In this document: one piece after another, positions 55,152 to 64,000 of the stretch
Layout of the letters: each line of letters opens with the position of its first letter
Numbering within the stretch: the first letter of the stretch is position 1
Position numbers and translations under genes: made by a program
The notes under the pieces: model-generated
The model's database searches: none
Seen by the model: the letters and a program-made list of their open reading frames with translations, nothing else
What the model was told of the DNA's origin: nothing
Assembly (NCBI GenBank): GCA_936432065.2
Contig: OW386290.2
Location: 54,578,843 to 54,642,842 of the forward strand
Source of the DNA: Rutpela maculata
Taxonomy: Eukaryota > Arthropoda > Insecta > Coleoptera > Cerambycidae
DNA length: 64,000 bases
Direction: 5' to 3'

Positions 55152-55924
55152 TACAGAGTGACCCATTTAAAAGCTGAACACCTCTCTAAAATTTTTATGT
55201 ATTGTGCGATTTGAATCAAATTTTACTCAAGTATAGAACAAATTAGGATCTAATTATGACCAGAAAAACATTCGCCTCCTACAAATTCAAAACCACAAAG
55301 TATGCGGAAAAAAGCAAAAAATCATATTAGGCATTTTTTTATCGGAAAATTTTGAAACTTGTTCAGAGTTGTCCAAAAACCGTAAGTTTAAAATTTAATC
55401 AAAATAAAAAAATTGAAAAATTGAAATTTAAAAATTTTTAAAAATAATTATTATCTAAAAAAAACTGCAAATTACTTGACATACCTGGCAGCTTGGGTTT
55501 AATTTCAATCAAAGTTGTCATAGTACAGTTTTCTAAATAAAAAAATCCATTAAAACGATGTTTTCGGACTTGGACATTTCAATATATTTTTTATTTTGAT
55601 TAAATTTTGGACATAAGGTTTTTGGATAATTCATAACAAGTTTTATTAACAAAATTTTCCGATAAAAAAATGCCTAATAATTATGATTTTGTTTTTTTCC
55701 GCATACTTTGGTACCGCATGTGGCTTTGCATTTGTAGGAGGTGAATGTTTTTCTAGTTATAATTAGATCCTAATTTGTTCTATATCTGAGTAAAATTTGA
55801 TTAAAATCGCACAATAAATAAAAATTTTAGAGAAGTGTTCAGGTTTTTTTTTTTTTTTCGAGTTGGGGAAACCCACACGGGCTGCCCATGCCACTGGAAT
55901 GGGTCGCAGTGTGAGCCCCTGACT

Positions 55925-56480
55925 GACTAAATTCAAATTCAAATTCAAATTCAAATTCTTTATTTGCCTTTTCAGTGTAATTACACAATCAGACACGTCA
56001 ATATAATATACAATGTTTAAAAATTAAAAATTGGTACATACATACATTGAGATATATATAAAACTTAATATAAAACATAAAATCTAGAAAACATGCATAA
56101 TTACGAACAAAAAATATACGTACTTGGTTACATATTATACAAAAGATACACTGTCATAGCAAATTAAAATTAATAATTTATGTCAGCATTTAAGAACTCA
56201 TCAAAATTATAAAATGCATTTTCTGTAAGAATTCCTTTTATCTTTTGTTTGAATCTCTTAAAATCTAGATTTATAATTGTCTTTGGTAGTTTATTAAAAA
56301 ATAATGGTCCGTAATAATTTTTGGCACCTCGACTGTGGTTTAGTCTTATATAATTTATTTTAATGTGACCATTATTTCTGATATTATGCGAATGTATATC
56401 ACTTACAAGACTATATTGATTTAAGTTCATTTTAACAAACAAAAGACATTCATAAATCCTAAATCCTAAAACCACTTCCC
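55925..56480 (-). mobile_element. CR1-type retrotransposon 3' fragment with (GAATTT)n tail
   Basis: A frame (56170-56475, minus) encodes LGFRIYECLLFVKMNLNQY, HSHNIRNNGHIK and YYGPLFFNKLPKTIINLDFK, the C-terminus of a CR1/Jockey-type RT ending at 56170. The 3' UTR follows to an AATAAAG signal and a (GAATTT)n tail at ~55928-55960. Such microsatellite 3' ends are typical of CR1-group elements. It lies in the 3' UTR of the LOA-type copy. Confidence 0.8.
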
Positions 56481-56629
56481 CTAGGGTTCGTTTGTAAAGA
56501 GTACTCTGAGGGCACTGCAGCCTCCTGGGCTTATTGTGCTCTCCCTCTTTTGGTTTACACTGTTCATTTTAATATTCCTGTATCACTGACAAGGTGATAC
56601 AGGACAATGGACGAGTTTTGATGGTTTCC

Positions 56630-58060
56630 GGGTCTGTTTGTGTTTGCCCGTAGATATTATATCTTCTGCGGTCCAACGCCTCGCAGTCTTGTATAATATG
56701 TTCTACAGTTTCTGGTACCTTACCGCACAGTCTGCAGTAAACTTTCCGATTAAATGCAGGTACTTCTTAAAGGGAAAATATCCCATCAGAAGACCTGTTA
56801 TGGTTCTCAACTGGATCCTGTTCTTTGTGAGCAGCTTTTCAGTTTGGTCCATTGATAAGCGTCTTTCCATGCCGATTTCCTGGAATATTTCTCAGTAGTG
56901 GTTGTGTTTACTCTTGACCCAGTCTTTAATCTTCCCTAACCCAGTCTTCTGGCTGAGCCTTTTGTGATGCCCAACGCGGGCTCTGGGCCATAGAATACAT
57001 CAGCTGCTCCTTGTCTAGCAAGTTCGTCAGCTTTTTCGTTGTCCTCTATACTGGTATGTCCCGGCACCCAGAATAGTTTTACTCTATTCCGCTCACCCAG
57101 AATTTTGAGCTCTTCGTGGCAGTACCAAATCAGCCTGGAAGACACCTTGTTAGAGGCTAGTGCCTTAAGTGCTGCCTGACTGATTTAATTAAGATCTGCT
57201 GGTTCACATATCGTCGTTTGACATTCTCGCGTACACACTCAAGTATAGCCAGAATTTCTGTCTGGAATACAGTGGAGTGCTGTCCAATAGAGAGACTTAT
57301 ACTCGCTATTGGCCTTTCACCATGTATTCCTGCTCCACTCCTAATTCCATCTGGACCCGTCGGTATACCAGGCCAGGCCTTTGCGTAAAGCATCAGGAGC
57401 ACACCTCATCCATTCCTTCCTATTTCCAATGGTGATAGTGAAGGGTTTGTTAAATGTAATTTTTGGTGTTATGTAGTCCGACCTCATGCTCCAATATTTA
57501 TTGTCCTCATGTGTCCCGAGTTGCCTCCAAGAGGAGTCGGGTTCTGAGAATTTTGTAGCCTGTAAGCTCCCATTCTGGCCTCCCCCTGAATCACAAGACT
57601 CAGTGGAGGAAGGTCTAATAGGCTGATGTTGGGGTGCTTTTCATTGTACCTGTAATTCCCAGGCAGGCCAGTCTCTGTACCCGGCTCAGCATGTTAGCTG
57701 CTGTGGTTTGAGTGACCTTGGGCCACCAAACTGAGGCTGCGTAAGTGATGGTGGGTCTTATTACACTGGTATAGACCGAGTGCACCATACCAGGCTTAAG
57801 CCCCCATGTCTTGCCATACAATCGTCTGCATGTTGCCAGTATGGCAACAGACTTCTGTATTACTCTTTCCAGGTGTTGGTTCCAGTAAGTTTAGAATATA
57901 ATGTCTCCAAGGTACTTTACCTCCCCTGAGGCCTGTAATTTTGTGTCTTGGAGAACTAGAGGACCCAATCCCTTCAAGTTTCTCCTTCTGGTGAATGGAA
58001 CGATGCTGGTCTTTTGAGGACTGATTTTCAGCCCCTCCTCATCGGTCCATTTATTTACCA
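56630..58060 (-). pseudogene. RT thumb, RNase H and zinc knuckle of the minus-strand LOA-type element
   Basis: RT C-terminal part: 57615-57821 gives WGLKPGMVHSVYTSVIRPTI and MLSRVQRLACLGITGTM. RNase H: around 57157-57402 a frame gives SISLSIGQHSTVFQTEILAI (with the catalytic Glu), and 56936-57145 gives VKLFWVPGHTSIEDNEKADE, then LARQGA. Zinc knuckle: at ~56675-56740 CRLCGKVPETVEHIIQDC. The first RNase H Asp segment and the DSQA segment are frameshifted. Stops and shifts separate the open pieces. Inactive. Confidence 0.8.
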
Positions 58061-58129
58061 TATTTAGGGCCTTTTGTAGACGATCCCTGACTATGTTGTT
58101 AAACTTCCATTTAAATGAGTCACTCTGTA

Positions 58130-59125
58130 TGTTTTTTTCGGCTAAAATGAGGTAGATTTAGACTTTTTTAATAAAAAAGCGATAACATTACGGATAAAGA
58201 GTTAAGCGTACATTTACATAAAAAATTGAAGCAGATTTCCACTGTTATTGCTCTATGGGCCATTACTTGCGGACCACCCTTGTATGTGGTAGGTTGAAAA
58301 AGTTGCTCAATAAAGTAACACCTTCTAAAATTAGCTGTCTGGAAGATCTACACATCGGTCCAGCGGAAGTACAAAAATCAGGAAAAACAAGTAAAAAATA
58401 GGGAGCTGGAAGACCTTCTGAAAAACAAATGAAGACTTGCCGGCAGTAGCTAGACTACGCAAGACTCTCTATTATCAAGGTTGGATTACATTAGACTTCC
58501 AAATGGGCCCTATTCCGTGAGACAATTGTGTATCTTCTTGATGTGCATTTCTCGCGTCAGATATTGTGGATTCGAAGTCCTCGACGATGAAATTAGGTCG
58601 GAAGCACTTGCTTCAGATAAGAGGAAGACGTTAGAGGTGACAATATGAAAATTGAGCGCCGAACGTCGATACAGTCCTTGTATCGGCGTTCGACCCATTC
58701 AAATCACTGGGATCTGGCAGTATCTATGTGGTTCTAATAGTGGATTCTTTCTTTCTGGGTTGCCAGAAAGAAACGGCGGGTAGTGAAACAATCATCTAAT
58801 TTGATATACTGATTTCTGTCATTAAAACAATTATTTTTCCGAGCAGCGCCAAATCAAAATGGCTTCCGGCTTCAAGATGGCGGCCGATTTAGAAAATTTA
58901 AAAGAACGAGTTTTCTATCTAAACTATTGATGTTACCAAAAAATGTTTTTAATAAAAATTGTTCCAAATTAAATTCTGAATAAAAAAGTTACTTTTTATT
59001 TATAATTTAAAAGTTTACAAGTTTTCAACTAAATAGTTACTGTTACAGAAAAAAATCATTAAGAAAAATATACTACATTAAAATTTGAATAAAATAGTAG
59101 TTTCTGCAACAAGAATGGATATGAT
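58130..59125. other. Unassigned stretch
   Basis: No gene is recognised. A small hairpin (CGAACGTCGATACA/TGTATCGGCGTTCG) lies at 58660-58692, and GC-richer text surrounds it. Confidence 0.45.
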
Positions 59126-59135
59126 ATCCATATCG

Positions 59136-59430
59136 CCGAAAGATCTTCAAGACAAATACGTCATTTAGAATATATTGCTCAATTTTCATGCGATATTAAG
59201 CATACTAAAAGAAAAGATAATGTCACAGCAGACACTTTATCACGTGTATATGACACATCTTCTTTAGAGCAATGTATTTCACCAATTCAAACAGAAAAAT
59301 CTCCTTTATTTAATATTAATTTTGACTTAAAATTATTAAGCAAAGCTCAAGAGAAAGATTCTCACCTTAAACATTTATTATCAGATCAATCATCAAATTC
59401 TAAAACCTTTCAGTTTAAAAAGAATTAAAA
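59136..59430 (+). pseudogene. gypsy RNase H C-terminus
   Basis: The frame reads RQIRHLEYIAQFSCDIKHTK and KDNVTADTLSRVYD, the R..RHL.....F...I....G..N..AD.LSR signature at the end of the gypsy-type RNase H. It continues through a linker to a FQFKK segment at ~59420. It stops at the foldback boundary. Confidence 0.8.
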
Positions 59431-59432
59431 TT

Positions 59433-60986
59433 CCAAAGGACCCCGGAACAAAACTCATGAAAATGTTGATTCGGTGGAATCGGCTAAAATATTGGTATTT
59501 TGTAGTTCAAATCATGCTGATCAAAAGTTCTTATTACATCGAGCCAATCCTATGGACAGTTTCTGAGATAAAGCTTATCAAAGTTAGGTAATTTGCGTCA
59601 TTTTAGACATTCAAGAACTTTTTACTCTTAAACTATTAATTTTAGCAAAAAATGTCAAGGGTCAAAATATTTTTGTTTAAGTTCAATAAAGCTCAAGAAT
59701 TTTTTCCGAATTTTTTTATCAATTTTTAGGTTAGGTAAAATATATATATATATGTCATATTTTGGTATGCTTCAGTAAGATTGGCTGAAACTTTGCTATT
59801 TTGTAGTTAAAGTCATGCTGATCAAAAATTCCTATTGCACTGAGTCTATCCTATGAGTGGTTTTCGCTCCAGGAGTGCTTGAAGGTCTTAACAACGAGGT
59901 AACGGCTAATCTATATGTATGTGTTTATGAATTGCTTCCAGTGCGTTTGTGTACTACGTGCATGCGTTTGTGTGTAGGTATATGCCAGTGTATACCGGGT
60001 TATCAGGAAATATCGATGACAAACTTCTGGTGCAGATTCTACATGCAAAAATATGTCTGCAAATACCTTGAGCTACGGCCCTTTGAAAATGGCACCCGCA
60101 AAAACTGATTATTATTTTATATTTCAGAAACCTTTTGATTTACAGGGACGCGACGTTACACACATATTAACAATAATACAAGCTTATTTTTACATTACAT
60201 TACATTACATTTTTTGTGCACGTGCACAAACACACTGGAAGCCATTCATAAACACGTACATAGATTACCCAATATCTCGTTGTTAGGACCTTCAAGCACT
60301 CCTGGAGCGAAAACCACTCATAGGATCGACTCAGTGCAATAGGAATTTTTGATCAGCGTTACATTAACTACAAAATAGCAAAGTTTCAGCCAATCCCACC
60401 GAAACATGCCAAAATATGACATATATATATTTTACCTAACTTAAAAATTGATAAAAAAATTCTGTAGTACACAAACGCACTGGAAGCAATTCATAAACAC
60501 ATACATATAGATTAGCCGTTACCTCGTTGTTAAGACCTTCAACCACTCCTGGAGCGAAAACCACTCATAGGATAGACTCAGTGCAATAGGAATTTTTGAT
60601 CAGCATGACTTTAACTACAAAATAGCAAAGTTTCAGCCAATCCCACCGAAACATGCCAAAATATGACATATATATATTTTACCTAACTTAAAAATTGATA
60701 AAAAAATTCTGAAAAAAAATTCTTGAGCTTTATTGGACTTGAACAAAAATATTTCGACCCTTGCAATTTTTTGCTAAAGTTAATAGTTTGAGAGTAAAAA
60801 GTGCTTGAATGTCTAAAATGACGCAAATTACCTAACTTTGACAAGCTGTATCTCAAAAACTGTCCATAGGATTGGCTCGATGTGATAAGAACTTTTGACC
60901 AGCATGACTTGAACTACAAAATACCAAAATTTCAGCCGATTCCACCGAATGAATATTTTCATGGGTTTTGTTCCGGGGTCCTTTGG
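59433..60986. mobile_element. 1.55-kb foldback element in the gypsy fragment
   Basis: CCAAAGGACCCCGGAACAAA at the left end and TTTGTTCCGGGGTCCTTTGG at the right are inverted. The arms continue through TCGGTGGAATCGGCT/AGCCGATTCCACCGA, TCATGCTGATCAAAA and CTCCAGGAGTGCTTGAAGGT. The right arm is partly duplicated: the block with GAGCGAAAACCACTCATAGG occurs at ~60303 and ~60549. The (TA)n run ATATATATAT occurs in each copy. The centre is near 60150. No clear target duplication (GAATT-like sequence occurs on both sides). Confidence 0.82.
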
Positions 60987-61665
60987 ATGAATTTATTTGG
61001 TGCGATGTTTCTCGTCCAAAGCTACGACCTTATGTTCCAATTATTTACAGAAGAGCGATATTTAACATATTTCATGGTCTATCTCATCCTGGAATTAAAG
61101 CTAATAGGACTTTAGTCACTAATAATTACTTCTGGCCCAAAATGAGTACTGACTGCAACTTACAGGCTAAAATGTGCGTTAACTGTCATACTATTAAAGT
61201 CAAACGTCACACTAAAAGTCCACTAGGTAATTTTGAAGTACTTAAAGGCAGGTTTGGTCGCATTCATATTGATTTAGTAGGACCATTCCCCCCCATCTCA
61301 GGGTTGCTCTTACATTCTAACAGTGATCGAATGATTTACCAGATGGCCAGAAGCATATCCTCTGCCAGATATTACTGCAAAAACTGTGGTACGTATATTA
61401 TTTCAAAACTTTGTTTGCGGCGTGCCTTTGTCCATCACAACTGACCAAGGAGTTCAATTCGAATCGAAATTATTTAACGAATTTGCAAAATGTTTGGGTT
61501 TTCATAGAATTCGTACAACCCCTTACCTTACCACCCTCAAAGCAATGGTATGGTTGAATGTTTTCACAGAACTCTTAAAACTGCCTTAGCTAGAGCTAAC
61601 ACGTCACATTGGGTAAATATAGAACTCTCTATTATATTACTAGCTTTTAGAACGATTTTATACAA
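60987..61665 (+). pseudogene. gypsy integrase
   Basis: After the foldback, RPKLRPYVPIIYRRAIFNIF leads to the HHCC zinc region FHGLSHPGIKAN ... MCVNCHTIKV. IHIDLVGPF carries the first catalytic Asp. In the next frame ITTDQGVQFESKLFNEF has the second, and NGMVECFHRTLKTAL (frame shifted again) has the final Glu. ALARANTSHW follows, then similarity is lost at ~61665. The catalytic triad is therefore present but spread over three frames. Confidence 0.82.
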
Positions 61666-62879
61666 AAACCTTATTTTCGTCAAATTCTACGTTTTAGTGA
61701 CAAATTTCTAATCTCCCTGGAACTGAAAAATATTTTATTCGGAAAACTTTTGCTACACACGTTTAGACATTAATAAACAGTCATAAAAAATTTTCAAATG
61801 TCAATTTGAAAAAGTGAAAAATCGAAAAAATTGCCTTTTTTTATTTTCAAAGCCGTGGGAGCCCGGCTAGATATTAACCGATTTGGCTAAAAATTTACCC
61901 GAATTAATTTTAGATACATAGTAATAAATTATAAACTAGCCCATTTGCAAATTCAAATTTTCGTGTTTTTTGGCCCACACTAATGTACATCAATGCATAA
62001 ATATACCAGATAACAATTGAATTTACTGTAAGTTGGCTAAATGTAGAAAGTCGAATACACAAGTACAGCACATATCGAGGCCTTTATAATTATTATTATT
62101 TCATGGCGCACATTATATAAAATGGAGATTCATTAAATTTGGAGCAATAATTGAAACGTGTATTTAATATGGTTGCCCACATTATTTGTTTAGATATTCA
62201 ATAAATACTTCGATTCTTTCAATCTTGTAATTGTTTGTATATTTGGTTTGTTTAAATGTTTGCATTACTTAAAATTCTCAAATGAAGTATGTTTATTAAT
62301 TGCGGTAACATTTTACAGATACAGATATGTCTTGTTTATTATTCTTGATAATGAGAACATTATAGTATCATAAAAGGCGGATGCAGTGGTTTAAATCGAC
62401 TGAAAATTCAATAAATATACTAACAAATTATAATGTTATTTTTATTGTTTTATACAACTCGTGTAATAGAGAATACGGATTCCGTTAATTCAATCAATAG
62501 AAACACTTTCAATGAAAACCCGTACGATAATAATTCCTAATATAGTCACGTCATAAAGTGTCTCGTAACCAGTAGTTCATAAAGGATTGCAGATAATGTT
62601 TTGTTCTTATTCCCCTAGATAACAATAACCAATAGATGACCATTCTCGTAGTCTTGACAGCTATATTATAACGTACTACCTTTTATTGAGTGTTGCACCA
62701 CTGTTTTGTACAAATATTTAATAATCAAAGGAAAATCTGCGTCAAAATTTCGTTAATTTTTTAAATATTTTTGCAGAACAGTAGCAAAATATCCACATAA
62801 AGTACAAGAAAATATAAATGTGCCCCAAATAAACAATTACAAATAATATAATGTTTTGTTCTTGAAAAATGTTATTTTG
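61666..62879. other. Unassigned AT-rich stretch
   Basis: No recognised gene, repeat or terminal structure. Confidence 0.5.
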
Positions 62880-63020
62880 GATATTTAGCACCCTCCTCGG
62901 GGATTCTCCGACGCTAGTAAACTTTCAAAACTTTCTTAACCTTAAGCAATTTAATGAAGTAAAAAGTGCAAATAACTGTTTATTAGATTTAGTTTTATCC
63001 AATAAAACCTGTCACGGTTA
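62880..63020 (+). pseudogene. Possible endonuclease fragment of a non-LTR retrotransposon
   Basis: The frame reads VNFQNFLNLKQFNEVKSANN, then CLLDLVLSNKTCHG. This resembles the end of the endonuclease domain in Jockey/CR1 elements (L.QFN.V.N..GR.LDLVLSN). Flanking sequence shows nothing further, so support is limited to ~40 residues. Confidence 0.5.
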
Positions 63021-63099
63021 GTTAGATTGATATGTGAGTGGACTAGTAACAAACCCTCCACTGCGACAATGCGAACATCTGGTCTATTGTGACTCACTC

Positions 63100-63750
63100 C
63101 TCATTATATTTCACCCAATAGGTTCAGCTTTTTAATAAAGCCGACTACCTTATTGGGTGAGAGGTTCTCCAGATCCTCTGGCAGCAGTTGCCCTTTGCCA
63201 AAAAGTGAGAACCCGGTTCTTTTTGCAGCGGGACAGGTACATATTGAACGTATGCTCCGTTTCATCCTCCTACAAACATAGTCGGCATTCAGCGTTGTCC
63301 GCTATTCCGAATCAGTGTAGGGGGTGATTTAGTCTGCAGTGCCCAGTGTATAGGCCAACTAGAGTTCTTAGGTGTAACCTATTTAACTCTAGTAGTTCTT
63401 TAGTTCTTGATTCGGTATGTAATAAACTCCTTTGAATGAACTAATCCTGGTAGTTCTTGCCAGTACTGAAGGATTTTCCTCTCGGCATAGGCCAAGATGG
63501 TTGTTTTCGCAGTGCCAAGCACTGGTTCTGATCCAATAAATTTTGATACCGCACCTTCCCTGGCTAAGGAAACTGCTATTTCGCTGCCCTCCATGCCAGA
63601 GTGGCCCGGTATCCAGACCAGAGTTAATTTGTTATATCTGCCCAATCGGGCAGTTCCAGACCAGCTTAGAATTGCACCGATGTGAGCCAAGAGCTTTGAG
63701 AGTTGCTTGGCTGTCTGAAAAGATTCTTAAAAACCTGTCACTTTGAGAGG
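63100..63750 (-). pseudogene. LOA/I-type retrotransposon 3' fragment, minus strand
   Basis: The minus strand starts at the RNase H third motif (IFSDSQATLKALGSHR, catalytic Asp kept). It continues in the 63400-63690 frame with LTLVWIPGHSGMEGSEIAVS, in which the Asp of the usual NE.AD motif is Ala-Val, so the last catalytic acid is lost. GSEPVLG and YWQELPG follow. Downstream a zinc knuckle (ECRLC at ~63290, with H/C partners) and FGKGQLLPEDLENLS-like residues are readable with shifts. 5'-truncated. Confidence 0.78.
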
Positions 63751-63759
63751 GCTATTGAT

Positions 63760-64000
63760 ATTCACATTATCGCAGAGGACGACCATCATCCTGCTCTTAC
63801 TTCTACAGTGTCATAAAAAACCATGAAAATCATAAAATTAAATCTAATTCTAATTATAAATTTAACTTTTGAAAGAGCTAACTTTCCCATTCTTTATCAA
63901 ACATTAGCTGAAACGGATGGGAAAATTTTAAATAATACACTTAAACTATTGACGAGGCTAGTGATTCGAAATTAAACTCAATATTTATTAATACTGTACC
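63760..64000. other. Unassigned stretch to window end
   Basis: AT-rich; nothing recognised. Confidence 0.45.

Larger units (their letters stand above)
55844..58100 (-). mobile_element. LOA/I-type retrotransposon 3' half, minus strand, inside the TIR element
   Basis: On the minus strand it begins inside the RT after the catalytic box (a LKISPQKTSIVPFTRRR segment near 58040), then WGLKPGMVHSVYTSVIRPTI, RNase H, zinc knuckle, 3' UTR and an A tail (T run at 55844-55858). The 3' UTR is itself interrupted by a CR1-type fragment (55925-56480). 5'-truncated. It resembles the 12986-17124 element in order and motifs but differs in sequence (GHTSIEDNEKAD here against GHQGNEGNEKAD there). Confidence 0.82.
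55154..58127. mobile_element. TIR element (CAGAGTGACCCATTTAAA ends) split by a retrotransposon
   Basis: The left end CAGAGTGACCCATTTAAA and the far right end TTTAAATGAGTCACTCTG (to 58127) are inverted, with TA at 55152-55153 and 58128-58129. Left-arm sequence (CTGAACACCTCTCTAAAATT, TTAGGATCTAATTATGACC) is matched inverted at 55690-55843 (GTTATAATTAGATCCTAA, AATTTTAGAGAAGTGTTCAG). Between that point and the last ~25 bp lies a minus-strand retrotransposon. Without it the element would be ~0.7 kb. Confidence 0.8.
59130..61665 (+). mobile_element. Ty3/gypsy LTR retrotransposon fragment, split by a foldback element
   Basis: RNase H C-terminal sequence at 59130-59430 and integrase sequence at 60987-61665 belong to one polyprotein. 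They are separated by the 1.55-kb element 59433-60986. There are no LTRs, gag, protease or RT, so it is an internal piece truncated at both ends. Confidence 0.82.

Noticed and set aside
58660..58692. Small perfect-looking hairpin as a possible RNA gene
   Set aside because: Too short, no promoter boxes and no resemblance to a known RNA.
59857..60286. Open frames in the foldback at 59857-60286
   Set aside because: They fall in the arms of a palindrome, are short and have no recognisable domain.

Overview
This window looks like transposon-dominated intergenic DNA from an insect nuclear genome. The evidence is its AT-rich composition, the types of element present (RNase H-bearing LOA/I-type, Jockey/CR1-type and Ty3/gypsy retrotransposons, hAT, IS630-Tc1/mariner-like and long inverted-repeat elements, tRNA- and 5S-type SINEs) and the absence of any intact host gene. 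A beetle or related insect fits the families I recognise, but I cannot name a species. All assignments come from reading motifs, repeats and junctions by eye.

Region 1-12.9 kb: a foldback element sits inside a larger repeat (0.7-1.95 kb). It is followed by a degenerate SINE, a hAT-type MITE with a perfect 8-bp target duplication (2457-3245), a dead Jockey-type fragment (3.9-5.25 kb) and a 2.2-kb array of ~100-125-bp repeats (6.1-8.35 kb). The array is split by two elements with perfect 9-bp and 8-bp target duplications. Next come a 0.3-kb hairpin and a 1.45-kb near-perfect palindrome (9609-11062).

Region 12.9-23.1 kb: this holds the best preserved element, a 4.1-kb LOA/I-type retrotransposon (12986-17124) with flanking duplications, endonuclease, reverse transcriptase, RNase H and a C-terminal zinc knuckle, disabled by a stop and frameshifts. 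It is followed by a 5S-rRNA-related SINE with target duplication (17307-17610), two copies of an 'ACTTCCACATCC' repeat family around a 30-bp minisatellite, and a minus-strand CR1/Jockey-type element interrupted by smaller repeats (20.26-23.06 kb).

Region 23.9-39.8 kb: successive inverted-repeat elements, many of them nested. A 3.1-kb TIR transposon with a transposase remnant contains a 1.87-kb palindrome. A 2.5-kb TIR element carries a cysteine-rich protein remnant and a SINE. A 1.7-kb TIR element has internal direct repeats. A 2.5-kb TIR element contains a hAT MITE that in turn contains a hairpin. A 1.07-kb tandem duplication carries an OTU-protease-like fragment, and its second copy is split by another element.

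Region 39.8-64 kb: another ACTTCCACATCC copy with a nested MITE, LOA 3' fragments, a hAT transposase pseudogene (44.06-44.89 kb), a frameshifted two-ORF CR1/Jockey-type element (45.2-49.4 kb), a minus-strand Jockey-type fragment (52.1-53.2 kb), a SINE with two tRNA-like modules (54.3-54.66 kb), a three-level nest (55154-58127), and a gypsy fragment split by a 1.55-kb foldback (59.1-61.67 kb).

Nothing here looks like a working gene set. The value of the window is the readable insertion history, the long palindromes that could form double-stranded RNA if transcribed, and several non-autonomous families defined by junctions.
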